Below are positions 34,785-44,147 of a DNA stretch of 64,000 bases, in pieces (the first letter of the stretch is position 1; each line of letters begins with the position of its first letter). The notes below the pieces were generated by a model. That model saw nothing but the letters and a program-made list of their open reading frames with translations. It was not told where the DNA came from and made no database searches. The position numbers and the translations under genes were made by a program. This DNA comes from Prevotella sp. (lineage in GTDB: Bacteria > Bacteroidota > Bacteroidia > Bacteroidales > Bacteroidaceae), in NCBI GenBank assembly GCA_017615355.1, contig JAGAAJ010000141.1, forward strand, positions 1 through 64,000. The letters run 5' to 3'.

Positions 34785-36815
34785 ATGAAAAGACTGTTGA
34801 TTTTTTTCGCATTATTATGTGCGATGAGTGTAAATGCCCAGCGAGATAAATCTCCAATAGGAGATGAAATAGTTCAACTATATGACAATAAAAACTTCAA
34901 GGAAGCCTTTGATTATTCATTACAAGAGGCTATAAAGGGGAATTCTTATGCACAATACATGGTAGGGAGAATGTATTATTACGGTGAGGGCGTTGAACAA
35001 AACGATCAAGAAGCTTTAAAATGGTTCAGATTATCTGCTAATCAAGGAAACTACTTGGCGGAAACATGTATGGGTATCATGTATGAAGATGGACTCGGAA
35101 TAACTAAAAACTATGTAGAAGCTGTAAAATGGTATACGAAAGCGGCAGAGAAAAACGAAGAACTGGCACAATATAATTTGGCACTTTGTTATTATAATGG
35201 GAATGGGGTTGAAAAAGATTTATCAAAGGCTTTCTATTGGTTTAAGAAATCAGCAGATCAAGATAATGCAGAAGCCCAAAACCATGTGGGATATATGTAT
35301 GAAAAAGGTGAAGGCGTTGTGCAAAACAAAGTAGAAGCAGTTAAGTGGTATAGAAAAGCTGCCGAACAAGGATGCGATATCGCTCAATGCAATTTAGGAT
35401 ATATGTATGAAACAGGCGAAGGCGTTGCTCAAAACAAAACAGAGGCAGTAAAGTGGTATAGAAAAGCTGCCGAACAAGGATACGCTATTGCTCAATGCAA
35501 TTTGGGATATATGTATGAAAACGGTGAGGGTATAGCTCAAAACATAAGAGAAGCCTATAATTGGTATTTTAAAGCAGCAGAAAATGGAAATGCTCGAGCT
35601 CAATTCAATTTGGGGACTATGTATGATACTGGTGAAGGTGTAGCCCAAAACAAAGCAGAAGCGTTTAATTGGTATTACAAGGCGGCTGTTAATGGACATG
35701 CAACTGCGCAATATAATGTTGGAATCATGTATGACAATGGTGTAGGAATAGCTCAGAATATAACGGAATCGGTTAAGTGGTATATAAAATCTGCTGAACA
35801 AGGATATGACGAAGCTGCGTATTTATTGGGAAAAAAATATTATTATGGCGATGGTTTGACAAAGAATTACACCTCTGCTGAAAAATGGTTGACAATAGCA
35901 GCCGAGAAAGGCAATAATGATGCAATGTATTTCTTGGGTCTGTGCTATAGTATTGGAGAAGGTTTTGGGAAAAATGATTCAAAAGCATTTATATGGTTTA
36001 AGAGGAGTGCAGAACATGGACACATTGAATCTTATTACTTTTTAGGCGATTGTTATGATCATGGTGTAGGTGTTACCATAAATGCTCAGAAAGCCATTGA
36101 ATGGTATAAAAAAGCTATTGAAAACGACGATGCAAATGCTATGGCTAGTTTAGGTTTTATGTATGAAATGGGAAATGGAGTACCCAAAGATGACAAGAAA
36201 GCCTTTGAACTATATAAAAAGTCAGCTGAAAGAGGGGTGACTCTTGCACAACGTTCATTATCATTTTGCTATTATTATGCAATAGGTACCCCAAAAGATA
36301 ATGCCTTGGCTCTGTTTTGGATGCAAAAAGCAGTGGATAGCGGAGATGCGGAAGCAGTAGAAACGTTGAAGATATTAAAAGAAACTATTGATTTAGAAAA
36401 CCATCATTCATCGACTTCTAATCCCGATGGTTCCACAGTTTTAATTATGAAAAAACAGAATTATGTCTATTATGTTCCTTGCAAAATAAATGGTTTTGCT
36501 GCTGATTTCATTTTTGACACGGGTGCTGGAATGATTAGTTTGTCGTCGAGTTTTGCAAAACAATTAGTTGACAGAGGGCTGCTTAGTGAGAATGATATTG
36601 AAGGGGTAGCCAATAGTCATGTAGCTGATGGTAGGGTATCAGAGGTCTTAGTGGCCATTATTCGTGATGTGGAAATAGGGGGCCTACACCTGTATAATGT
36701 AAAGGCCATGATTACTGATCAGCAAAATGCGCCTTTGCTTTTAGGACAATCAGCTATTGAGAAATTGGGGAAAGTGACTATTGACGGCTACAAGCTCATA
36801 ATACACAGGAATTAA
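34785..36815 (+). CDS. Secreted Sel1-repeat protein fused to a retropepsin-like aspartic protease
   Basis: A 676-residue exported protein. Signal peptide MKRLLIFFALLCAMSVNA; then about thirteen Sel1 repeats (pattern A-x-Y-x-x-G-x-x-Y-x-x-G-x-G-V-x-x-x), each near 36 residues, to residue 530. From about residue 550 to the end is a clan AA (retropepsin-like) domain with the active-site Asp578 in FIFDTGAGMISL and a late hydrophobic-Gly motif PLLLGQSAIEKLGKV. A single-domain retropepsin works as a dimer, so the repeats may hold partners. AT-rich and next to the ATPase/nuclease pair. The domain calls are solid; the role is unknown. Confidence 0.85.
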   Translation: MKRLLIFFALLCAMSVNAQRDKSPIGDEIVQLYDNKNFKEAFDYSLQEAIKGNSYAQYMVGRMYYYGEGVEQNDQEALKWFRLSANQGNYLAETCMGIMYEDGLGITKNYVEAVKWYTKAAEKNEELAQYNLALCYYNGNGVEKDLSKAFYWFKKSADQDNAEAQNHVGYMYEKGEGVVQNKVEAVKWYRKAAEQGCDIAQCNLGYMYETGEGVAQNKTEAVKWYRKAAEQGYAIAQCNLGYMYENGEGIAQNIREAYNWYFKAAENGNARAQFNLGTMYDTGEGVAQNKAEAFNWYYKAAVNGHATAQYNVGIMYDNGVGIAQNITESVKWYIKSAEQGYDEAAYLLGKKYYYGDGLTKNYTSAEKWLTIAAEKGNNDAMYFLGLCYSIGEGFGKNDSKAFIWFKRSAEHGHIESYYFLGDCYDHGVGVTINAQKAIEWYKKAIENDDANAMASLGFMYEMGNGVPKDDKKAFELYKKSAERGVTLAQRSLSFCYYYAIGTPKDNALALFWMQKAVDSGDAEAVETLKILKETIDLENHHSSTSNPDGSTVLIMKKQNYVYYVPCKINGFAADFIFDTGAGMISLSSSFAKQLVDRGLLSENDIEGVANSHVADGRVSEVLVAIIRDVEIGGLHLYNVKAMITDQQNAPLLLGQSAIEKLGKVTIDGYKLIIHRN

Positions 36816-36859
36816 GTAATACTTTCGCTCGAAAGAGAAAAAGAAAAATACTAATTTCT

Positions 36860-36891
36860 TTTGCCCTTTGCTCGCTTATTCGTATCTTTGC
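36860..36891 (+). promoter_or_regulatory. Promoter of the AAA ATPase / ExK gene pair
   Basis: TTTG at 36860-36863 and TATCTTTGC at 36883-36891, 19 bases apart, 16 bases before the ATG. Confidence 0.65.
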
Positions 36892-36906
36892 ATCAAATAA
36901 CAAGAA

Positions 36907-38124
36907 GTGATGAGACATTTAATAATTAAAAACATTGGTCCGCTAAAAGAAGTGGATATCGTTTTAAGTAGAATAAATCTGATTATTGGTCCTCAGAGTA
37001 CAGGTAAGAGTTGTATCCTGAAGACAGCAAGTTTTTGTGCTTGGGTTGAGAAGTCTATCGAATTGAACCAAGACGAAAAAAGATTCCTTAATAGAGAGGC
37101 TATTGATGCTTATTTGATTGCATTTCACAATTTGCAGGGCTATATAAGTGAAAATTCTTTTTTTGCCTATGAAACGGACAGCATGAAGTTTTCTTTTTCT
37201 TTTAAAGAGAATGAACCGAAATTTGATTGGAAGGATGATGGTCGATGGGATTATAAGCGCAATAAAATAGCGTATATCGTAGCTGAAAGAAATATTCTTT
37301 CTGTTGTTCCGAATTGGTATGAAATAGACTTCCCCAATAATAACATTCGCTATTTTATGAAAGAATGGCAGAATGCCAGAAACTATATGGGTAAAGAAGA
37401 AAGAATTCCAATCTTAAATACCCGTGTAGGTTATGAATACGATAAAAATATAGGTACCGACAAGATAGTATTAGAGGATGGAAAAGAACTGAGCATGCAA
37501 AATGCTTCGAGTGGTTTGCAATCGCTTGTCCCTTTATATGTATTTGCTCATTTTATCACAGATGGTATTTTCAAAATTGACATGAAGAGCGTTAAGGACC
37601 AAGATATTACCATAAATCTTCTCCATCAATTAAAAGAAAAACATCCTTCGAGAGATTATGTTTATAATGATGGAAATAGGATAGCCTTAGCTTCCAAAGA
37701 TATAAATAGCATAATTGACAATTTTACAAATTACAATCATAGCGAAATATTCTTGGAGGAACCCGAAGAGAACCTATTCCCTGAGACCCAGCATGACTTA
37801 GTGAACTGGTTGGCAGAGATAGTGAATGGTGAGAGGAAACATTCGTTGTTTATCGCTACCCATAGCCCATATATCATGTCGGCATTCAATAATCTCATAC
37901 AGGCAGGTGACATTATTGAAGAATCGCCTGAGAAACGCTTAGATGTGGAGCGTATTATCGGCGGTAATCGTGCTATCAGCTATGACGAAGTGGCAGCATT
38001 TGCTATTGCCGATGGAACGGTTCATACTATAAAGGATGACGAACTGCGACTGATTTCTCCGTCTGAGCTTGATACTGCTTCGGACAATATCTCAGGTGTG
38101 TTCAATCAATTGCTGCAACTATGA
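36907..38124 (+). CDS. AAA (SMC/ABC-type) ATPase of a two-gene accessory system
   Basis: A 405-residue ATPase: Walker A GPQSTGKSC (from Gly28), a signature-like NASSGLQSLVPLY, Walker B EIFLEEPEENLFP and the switch histidine in THSPYIMS. This is the AAA_15/AAA_21 layout of OLD-, Septu- or PARIS-like defence ATPases. No nuclease domain follows in the same chain. Its stop overlaps the next start (ATGA), so the 142-residue ExK protein is made with it. AT-rich. Function as a phage-defence ATPase is inferred from layout and neighbour only. Confidence 0.78.
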   Translation: MMRHLIIKNIGPLKEVDIVLSRINLIIGPQSTGKSCILKTASFCAWVEKSIELNQDEKRFLNREAIDAYLIAFHNLQGYISENSFFAYETDSMKFSFSFKENEPKFDWKDDGRWDYKRNKIAYIVAERNILSVVPNWYEIDFPNNNIRYFMKEWQNARNYMGKEERIPILNTRVGYEYDKNIGTDKIVLEDGKELSMQNASSGLQSLVPLYVFAHFITDGIFKIDMKSVKDQDITINLLHQLKEKHPSRDYVYNDGNRIALASKDINSIIDNFTNYNHSEIFLEEPEENLFPETQHDLVNWLAEIVNGERKHSLFIATHSPYIMSAFNNLIQAGDIIEESPEKRLDVERIIGGNRAISYDEVAAFAIADGTVHTIKDDELRLISPSELDTASDNISGVFNQLLQL

Positions 38125-38549
38125 GAGATATACCCAAAAGTATTATTCGTGAAAGACGCGATGCTCTTATTGTTTTGAAAGAGAAGAAAAGCAAGATAAC
38201 GTTGCTCAACCCTGACAGGAAACTGTATCACGAAGTGAAGGTTGATGGAGATCTGTATGCTGTTACTGAAACCTCGGAGCGAAAATGCGACTACTTGGAA
38301 ATAGGCAAAGAAACAATTGATGCTTTTTATATTGAGTTGAAAGGCATTGATGTGGATTCTGCTTACGAGCAACTGCTATCAACTATTCGAAATGTTAATG
38401 TGGGTGTTGTTCGTAAGAAAACAGCGATTGTCGTTACATCACATATACCCAAGATAAATCTAAAACTCCAAAAGTATAAGGCGTTATGCAAAAGAAATGG
38501 GGCAGAGTTAGAGGTTGTTAATAGTGGGAAACAGTATTCTCTTTATTAA
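38121..38549 (+). CDS. Small PD-(D/E)XK-like partner of the AAA ATPase
   Basis: A 142-residue soluble protein. CDYLEI (Asp57) followed by AFYIELKGIDVDSAYEQL (Glu72, Lys74) fits the D...ExK core of the PD-(D/E)XK nuclease fold, with a strand (TAIVVTSHIPK) and C-terminal helix after it. Several positions have only weak support, so a non-catalytic member is possible. Four-base overlap with the ATPase gene implies a complex. A hairpin (GGTGAACG TTT CGTTCACC) follows the stop. Confidence 0.55.
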   Translation: MRDIPKSIIRERRDALIVLKEKKSKITLLNPDRKLYHEVKVDGDLYAVTETSERKCDYLEIGKETIDAFYIELKGIDVDSAYEQLLSTIRNVNVGVVRKKTAIVVTSHIPKINLKLQKYKALCKRNGAELEVVNSGKQYSLY

Positions 38550-38558
38550 CTGGATAGC

Positions 38559-38612
38559 TGGGTGAACGTTTCGTTCACCGTTGTGGCACCCTCCCGTTTT
38601 GGGAGAGTGCTT
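38559..38612 (+). terminator. Two hairpins after the ATPase/ExK pair
   Basis: GGTGAACG TTT CGTTCACC and then CTCCCGTTTTGGGAG follow the stop at 38549. They lack a long T-run, but end the AT-rich island; the first shares TTTCGTTCACC with a hairpin at about 33720. Confidence 0.45.
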
Positions 38613-38677
38613 TAGAACAGATTGACGTAAATGCAAAAGAAAAACAGTTTTCCTTTTTGCACTTCCTTCGTTTTTCG

Positions 38678-38686
38678 TAATTTTGC
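38678..38686 (+). promoter_or_regulatory. Upstream -7 box before purD
   Basis: TAATTTTGC within TTTTCGTAATTTTGC; the same 15 bases recur 84 bases later. A GCCGTCTTTGACGGC hairpin begins right at its end. Confidence 0.45.
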
Positions 38687-38738
38687 CGTCTTTGACGGCG
38701 AAATTACTCCGTCTCGGCAAAAAAAAGAAACGAGTTTC

Positions 38739-38770
38739 TTTGTTTTGCTCTCGACTTTTCGTAATTTTGC
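38739..38770 (+). promoter_or_regulatory. Proximal promoter of purD
   Basis: TTTG at 38739-38742 and TAATTTTGC at 38762-38770, 19 bases apart, 28 bases before the ATG. Confidence 0.6.
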
Positions 38771-38797
38771 AGCCAAATTGACTAAAGAACAAACACG

Positions 38798-40105
38798 ATG
38801 AAGATTCTACTCTTAGGCAGCGGCGGCCGCGAGCACGCACTGGCATGGAAAATCGCGCAGAGCGAGAAGTGTGACAAACTGTTTATCGCACCCGGCAACG
38901 GTGGTACGGGGCAGGTTGGCGAGAACGTCAACATGAAGGCTGACGACTTCGAGGCCATCAAACAGTTTGTTGTCGACAACAATATCAATATGGTGGTGGT
39001 AGGCCCCGAAGACCCGCTGGTGAAGGGTATCTACGACGAGCTGAAGGCCGACCCGCGAACCAGCAATGTGCCCGTAATCGGCCCGTCGAAGGCAGGTGCC
39101 GTGCTGGAGGGCTCGAAGGACTTTGCCAAGGGCTTCATGCAGCGCCACAACATTCCTACGGCCCGCTATCAGACCTTCAACGGCGAGACGGTGCAGGAAG
39201 GTTTGGCCTTCCTGGAAACGCTGCAGCCGCCCTACGTGCTGAAGGCCGACGGCCTCTGTGCTGGTAAGGGTGTACTCATCCTGCCGACGCTGGAAGAGGC
39301 GAAGAAGGAACTGAAGGAGATGCTGGGAGGCATGTTTGGCAATGCCTCTGCACGTGTTGTCATCGAGGAATTCATGAGCGGCATCGAGTGCAGCGTCTTC
39401 GTACTGACCGACGGCGAGCACTATAAGATCCTGCCCGAGGCCAAGGACTATAAGCGTATCGGCGAAGGCGACAAAGGCCTGAACACCGGCGGCATGGGCA
39501 GCGTCAGCCCTGTGCCCTTCGCCACGAAGGAGTGGATGCAGAAGGTGGAAGACCGCATCATCCGTCCTACCGTCGAGGGTCTGAGGGAAGAGGGTATCGA
39601 CTACAAGGGATTCATCTTCTTCGGCCTCATCAACCGCGTCAACACACCGACCGGCGAGCCTGAGCCCTACGTCATTGAATACAACTGCCGCATGGGCGAC
39701 CCTGAGACGGAGACGGTGATGCTGCGTCTGAAGAGCGACCTGGTGGACCTGATGGAAGGCGTGGCAGAGGGCAACCTCGACCAGCGCAGCATTGAGTTCG
39801 ATGAGCGTTCCGCCGTCTGCGTGATGCTCGTCTCGGGCGGCTATCCGCAGGCCTACAAGAAGGGCTATCCCATCAGCGGTACCCCTCTCACCTCACACCT
39901 CTCACCTCTCACATCTGACTCCATTGTCTTCCATGCCGGCACGGCCTTGAAGGATGGCGAGGTGGTGACCAATGGCGGCCGTGTCATCGCCGTCAGCAGC
40001 TACGGTAAGAACAAGGAGGAGGCCCTGCGCAAGTCGTTCACCGAGGCTGAGAAGATACAGTTCACCGACCACTATTTCCGTCGCGACATCGGCTTTGACC
40101 TTTAA
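38798..40105 (+). CDS. purD: Phosphoribosylamine-glycine ligase
   Basis: A 435-residue ATP-grasp enzyme, second step of purine synthesis (5-phosphoribosylamine + glycine + ATP to GAR). [19 protein letters not shown] is the standard start, and the ATP-grasp motifs [15 protein letters not shown] and [14 protein letters not shown] follow. The length is normal. Near the C-terminus four strict 7-bp repeats (39885-39912) insert the loop [11 protein letters not shown], which looks tolerated. Two tandem promoters precede the gene. Core gene; GC content returns to the high level here. Confidence 0.97.
   Translation: MKILLLGSGGREHALAWKIAQSEKCDKLFIAPGNGGTGQVGENVNMKADDFEAIKQFVVDNNINMVVVGPEDPLVKGIYDELKADPRTSNVPVIGPSKAGAVLEGSKDFAKGFMQRHNIPTARYQTFNGETVQEGLAFLETLQPPYVLKADGLCAGKGVLILPTLEEAKKELKEMLGGMFGNASARVVIEEFMSGIECSVFVLTDGEHYKILPEAKDYKRIGEGDKGLNTGGMGSVSPVPFATKEWMQKVEDRIIRPTVEGLREEGIDYKGFIFFGLINRVNTPTGEPEPYVIEYNCRMGDPETETVMLRLKSDLVDLMEGVAEGNLDQRSIEFDERSAVCVMLVSGGYPQAYKKGYPISGTPLTSHLSPLTSDSIVFHAGTALKDGEVVTNGGRVIAVSSYGKNKEEALRKSFTEAEKIQFTDHYFRRDIGFDL
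39885..39912 (+). repeat. 7-bp repeat inside purD
   Basis: CTCTCAC, CTCACAC, CTCTCAC, CTCTCAC, in frame with purD. Confidence 0.88.
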
Positions 40106-40141
40106 AATCTTCGTGCCTTTGTGTTCAGTTAAAGCATCTTG

Positions 40142-41095
40142 ATGAAGAGGCCGCAGAACATCATAGCTGAAAGCGGACTGACGCTGCCTGTGGCGGCGCT
40201 GTTCAGCGTGGTGGTATGGCTGTTGGCGGGTTTGGTTCAACATCAGCTATGGCCCCAGCTGGCTTGCTTTGTGGCCACCGTCTATGTGTTGGTGGAGCTG
40301 ACCAACCAGAATGCGCTGTTGCGAGTGAGGAGCCGCATGGTGTCGAGCACGTTCATCGTGCTGTCGTGTGCCTCCAGCTTCCTCCTGCCGCAGATGACGG
40401 GTGGCATCGCGCAGCTATGTATGGTGGTGTCGTTCCTGCTGCTCTTCACGACTTATCAGACAAGCCACAGCGCAGGACGTATTTTCTACGCCTTCGCCGC
40501 CGTCGGCCTGGGCAGCCTTGCCTTCGTACAGATGCTGTGGTATGTGCCTGTGCTATGGATACTGATGGCCACGCAGCTGCAGTCAATCAACTGGCGTACG
40601 TGGCTTGCGTCGATGCTGGGCCTTGCCACACCCTACTGGTTTGCGCTTGTTTGGCTGTTGCTGCCGTTTAACCTCACGGCCGACTGGACAGCCGACCTGT
40701 CGCCTTTGGCAGACCATTTCGCGCTGCTGGCCGACATCTCACGTCCCTCGCTCCCTACCACGCCCTACTTGCTGGGCAGCATCCTCGTACTGGCGCTGAC
40801 GCTCATCCTGGGTGCTGTCGGCATCACCCATTTCTGGCAGTACAGCTTCGAGGACAAGATACGCATCCGCCTGCTCTACGGCTTCTTCACCGCGATGACG
40901 GCCTTTACCGTGTTCCTCATCCTGGTGCAGCCGCAGCACTTCGACGTGCTGATGCGACTGTTGACACTCTGCGCCTGTCCGCTGATTGCCCATGTGCTGA
41001 CGTTCACCAGCTCACGTCTCAGCAATATCCTCTTCTTCGTGGCGCTCGCCCTTGCCATCGCCCTCACAGTCTTCAACCTGATTGGAAATGTTTGA
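40142..41095 (+). CDS. Multi-pass membrane protein, DUF6427-like
   Basis: A 317-residue inner-membrane protein with about nine or ten hydrophobic segments and no clear soluble domain. It looks like the Bacteroidota-specific DUF6427 family, found beside purD or similar housekeeping genes, function unknown. I start at ATG 40142; the in-frame TTG at 40139 is less likely. It ends inside the start of the next gene (overlap of eight bases). Confidence 0.65.
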   Translation: MKRPQNIIAESGLTLPVAALFSVVVWLLAGLVQHQLWPQLACFVATVYVLVELTNQNALLRVRSRMVSSTFIVLSCASSFLLPQMTGGIAQLCMVVSFLLLFTTYQTSHSAGRIFYAFAAVGLGSLAFVQMLWYVPVLWILMATQLQSINWRTWLASMLGLATPYWFALVWLLLPFNLTADWTADLSPLADHFALLADISRPSLPTTPYLLGSILVLALTLILGAVGITHFWQYSFEDKIRIRLLYGFFTAMTAFTVFLILVQPQHFDVLMRLLTLCACPLIAHVLTFTSSRLSNILFFVALALAIALTVFNLIGNV

Positions 41096-41543
41096 CGGAT
41101 TCATCGAGCTTCTGACAAGCTACGGCTATTGGGGAATGTTCCTGGCTGCATTCCTGGCAGGCAGCTTCTTCCCCTTCAGCAGCGAGGCCGTGATGGTGGG
41201 ACTGATGGCGGCAGGCCTCGACCCCTGGGTGCTGATGATCTACGGCACCAGCGGCAACGTGCTGGGCTCGGTAGTGAATTACTGCATCGGACGAATGGGC
41301 AAGACGGAATGGTTTGAGAAATACCTACATGTAAAGCCCGAGAGTATGGAGAAAGCTCGCCGTTTCATGCGGGGACACGGCGCCTGGATGGGTTTCTTCG
41401 CCTTCGTTCCCCTGCTGGGCAGTGCTATCACTATACTCTTGGGCCTCATGCGAGCCAACCCAGTCATCACGTTTATCAGCATCACGCTGGGCAAGCTCTT
41501 CCGCTATATCATCCTGATCTACGGATTCAGACTATTTACCTGA
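41088..41543 (+). CDS. YqaA/DedA-like small membrane protein
   Basis: A 151-residue membrane protein of the SNARE-associated (DedA, VTT) superfamily, YqaA type: FLAAFLAGSFFPFSSEAVMVGLMAAG and GSVVNYCIGRMGKTEWFEKYL are characteristic. These proteins support lipid flipping or envelope homeostasis. ATG at 41088 is chosen over TTG at 41082. Its start overlaps the previous gene, so they are co-transcribed. Confidence 0.85.
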   Translation: MFDGFIELLTSYGYWGMFLAAFLAGSFFPFSSEAVMVGLMAAGLDPWVLMIYGTSGNVLGSVVNYCIGRMGKTEWFEKYLHVKPESMEKARRFMRGHGAWMGFFAFVPLLGSAITILLGLMRANPVITFISITLGKLFRYIILIYGFRLFT

Positions 41544-41547
41544 CCGC

Positions 41548-41586
41548 TCGGCTTTGCCGCTTTTACAAAGGCGACAGCCGACTAAA
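41548..41586. terminator. Hairpin between yqaA-like gene and recA
   Basis: GCTCGGCTTTGCCGC forms a small stem followed by TTTT. Nearly the same sequence recurs at about 56136-56163, upstream of another gene end. Confidence 0.45.
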
Positions 41587-41593
41587 AGAACCG

Positions 41594-42679
41594 TTATTCG
41601 TTATCTGTAGTCGGCTCTTCTTCTTTCTCTTTTTCTTTGTTGACGGGCTGTTTGTTGCTGCTAAGGGCTTCCATGATCTTGGCCTCCAGCTTCTCGCACA
41701 GCTCAGGATTATCCTTCAACGTCTGCTTGGTAGCATCGCGGCCCTGACCCAGCTTCGTACCTTCATAGCTGAACCATGCGCCCTTCTTGGAGATGATATC
41801 ATACTCCACGCCGAGGTCGAGAAGCTCACCTATCCTCGAGATACCATCGCCGTAGCCGATCTCGAATTCAGCCTTGCGGAAGGGAGGAGCCACCTTGTTC
41901 TTTACCACCTTCACACGGACCATGCTGCCAATGGGCTGATCGCCGTCCTTCAGCGTCGAGATCTTGCGGATGTCGAGGCGTACTGATGCATAGAATTTCA
42001 GGGCGTTGCCGCCGGTGGTGGTCTCAGGGCTGCCGAACATCACGCCGATCTTCTCTCTCAACTGGTTGATGAAGATACAGGTGGTGTTGGTCTTGGCAAT
42101 GGTGGAGGTCACCTTGCGCAGAGCCTGGCTCATCAGTCGGGCCTGCAAGCCCACGACAGAGTCGCCCATATCGCCTTCAATCTCCTTCTTCGGCGTGAGG
42201 GCTGCCACCGAGTCGATGACGATGATGTCGATGGCTGCCGAGCGGATGAGCTGGTCGGCAATCTCCAAAGCCTGCTCGCCATTGTCGGGCTGCGAGATAT
42301 AGAGATTGTCGATGTCGACACCCAGATTCTGAGCATAGAAACGGTCGAAGGCATGCTCGGCATCGATAAAGGCGGCCACGCCCCCCATCTTCTGGCACTC
42401 GGCGATGGCGTGGATGGCCAGCGTGGTCTTACCACTCGACTCCGGGCCATAGATCTCGATGATGCGTCCCTTGGGATAGCCACCTACGCCGAGTGCGGCA
42501 TTCAGGCCAATGGAGCCCGTCGGGATGACTTCTACCGGTATTATCTGTTCGTCGCCCATGCGCATGATGCTACCCTGGCCGAAGTCCTTCTCAATCTTCG
42601 ACAATGCGGCCTGCAGGGCTTTCATCTTCTCCTGTTGCGGGGTGAGCTGTTCGGTTGGTGCTTTTTCTTTCTTTGCCAT
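41594..42679 (-). CDS. recA: Recombinase A
   Basis: A 361-residue RecA: forms filaments on single-stranded DNA for homologous recombination and triggers the SOS response. Walker [10 protein letters not shown] at 78-86, Walker [13 protein letters not shown], the LexA/L2 region [17 protein letters not shown] and NQLREKIG are all intact. It has a normal length with an acidic, lysine-rich tail ([13 protein letters not shown]). It converges on the YqaA gene; a GCTCGGCTTTGCCGC hairpin lies between them. No LexA-type box was recognised upstream. Confidence 0.98.
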   Translation of the reverse strand: MAKKEKAPTEQLTPQQEKMKALQAALSKIEKDFGQGSIMRMGDEQIIPVEVIPTGSIGLNAALGVGGYPKGRIIEIYGPESSGKTTLAIHAIAECQKMGGVAAFIDAEHAFDRFYAQNLGVDIDNLYISQPDNGEQALEIADQLIRSAAIDIIVIDSVAALTPKKEIEGDMGDSVVGLQARLMSQALRKVTSTIAKTNTTCIFINQLREKIGVMFGSPETTTGGNALKFYASVRLDIRKISTLKDGDQPIGSMVRVKVVKNKVAPPFRKAEFEIGYGDGISRIGELLDLGVEYDIISKKGAWFSYEGTKLGQGRDATKQTLKDNPELCEKLEAKIMEALSSNKQPVNKEKEKEEEPTTDNE

Positions 42680-42794
42680 AGTTGTTTTTACATATTAGGG
42701 TTATTTCCAGTTGGCAAAATTACGAAAAATCCGCCGATGCACAAAATTATTTTCTCATTATTTTTGCCCCAACTGCCTCAAGATGGCTTTCCCG

Positions 42795-44147
42795 TCATTT
42801 CAGATTCAGCCTCAATCCTATCTGCAGGCCTAAGTTCAGAGGCTTGTCCTTGAAATAGTTCTGCAGCTTGCTGCCGTTGTCAGGATACCAGTTCAGGCTG
42901 GGCTCCACATAGCATCCCAACTGAGGTAGGATGTCATACTGCACACCCATGCTGACATTGAACGACCATTGCATGCGGTCTTTGGGCAAATCCTGACTGA
43001 CGCCCTCCGTCTCTAAATGAGTAGCCACATTCCAGTCGGCCTTCATGCCTCCTGACAGATAGGTCCTGACATTCCTATACGACCACAGCTTATAGCTCAG
43101 GCCAAGCGGGATGCCGACATAGTGGAGTGTCTGTTCCTGCTGAATCTGCTGGCTGCGCATCACCTGAGTGAAGTCCGACTGCAGCTTCGTATAGACCACG
43201 CCAGTATTCAGCGAGAGCCTGTCGGAGAGCGGATAGTCCACCGTCAGGCCGTAGGTAATGGGACGATGGTGATGCTGGCGCTCCTCATAGCCAGTCAGAT
43301 AGATGGGCTCGCTGCTGCGGGATGCCGCACCATAGCTGTTCGCATAGGTGTCCATATACTGCTTGGCCAAGGCATCGGCCATCAACACACCATTGCTGCT
43401 ATTCTGATTGTCAAAGCCGTTCATTGCATAGAGGCCCAGGCTCATCTGCCGCTGAGGTCTCGATATATAATCCTCTGAGGCCTCCCATTGTGGCAAATCC
43501 ATAATCTGCCGCTGAGGATTCTCTGTGGTCTGAGTCTGCGGATTCTCTGCAATCTGCCGTTGAGGCTCCTCCGTAGGCAGAATCTGCGGATTCTCTGCAA
43601 TCTGCTGCGGCTCCTCAATGGTCTGCTGCTGCGGCTTCTCTAGCGCAGCCACTCCCCGCCCCTCAAGGGGAGGGGTTAGGGGTGGGGTCTGTATTGTCTC
43701 TATCGTCTGGCTTGTCTGGCTTGTCTGTCTTGTCGGTATCGTCGGCATTCTTTCCTCCGACAAATTTTCTGGCGCGCGGTCTGAATATGTATCAGACCCC
43801 ACCCCTGCCCCCTCCCCTTGAGCGCCAGGGAGTGGCTGCGCTAGGAGGTCTTCCCCTTGAGAGGCCGAGAGTGACTGGGCCGACTGCTGAGACTGCTCTG
43901 AGGTCGTCCACCACAGGTATCCTCCACCCAATAGCAGCATCGCTATGGAAGCCGCCACGGCCCATCGCCGCATCGCTACGAAACGTGACCGTACGGGCTT
44001 CGGTTCCTGGGCTGATACAGGCTCCTGCGCTGATCCAGACTGCTGATCAAGGGCCGCCTCGATGTCTGCCCACAAGTCATCTGGCGCAGCCGTCTCGTAC
44101 TCCGCCAGCTTGTCATGCAGTTGTTGTGTCCATTGATCCCGTTTCAT
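42795..44147 (-). CDS. Membrane-anchored protein of an ECF sigma unit with C-terminal OmpX/PorT-like beta-barrel
   Basis: A 450-residue protein. Residues 1-60 look like a cytoplasmic anti-sigma-type region (DDLWADIEAALDQ). One membrane helix follows (AVAASIAMLLLGGGYLWW). Then a long Pro/Gln/Glu-rich stalk (EEPQQIAENPQ-like repeats), and from about residue 240 a beta-rich domain (MSLGLYAMNG, then alternating strands ending GLQIGLRLNLK) resembling outer-membrane barrels of the PorT/OmpX kind. The stalk carries GC palindromes (about 43650-43695, 43795-43850) and 9-bp repeats. The ATG overlaps the sigma gene stop (ATGA). Linking both membranes is an attractive but unproven reading. Confidence 0.7.
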   Translation of the reverse strand: MKRDQWTQQLHDKLAEYETAAPDDLWADIEAALDQQSGSAQEPVSAQEPKPVRSRFVAMRRWAVAASIAMLLLGGGYLWWTTSEQSQQSAQSLSASQGEDLLAQPLPGAQGEGAGVGSDTYSDRAPENLSEERMPTIPTRQTSQTSQTIETIQTPPLTPPLEGRGVAALEKPQQQTIEEPQQIAENPQILPTEEPQRQIAENPQTQTTENPQRQIMDLPQWEASEDYISRPQRQMSLGLYAMNGFDNQNSSNGVLMADALAKQYMDTYANSYGAASRSSEPIYLTGYEERQHHHRPITYGLTVDYPLSDRLSLNTGVVYTKLQSDFTQVMRSQQIQQEQTLHYVGIPLGLSYKLWSYRNVRTYLSGGMKADWNVATHLETEGVSQDLPKDRMQWSFNVSMGVQYDILPQLGCYVEPSLNWYPDNGSKLQNYFKDKPLNLGLQIGLRLNLK

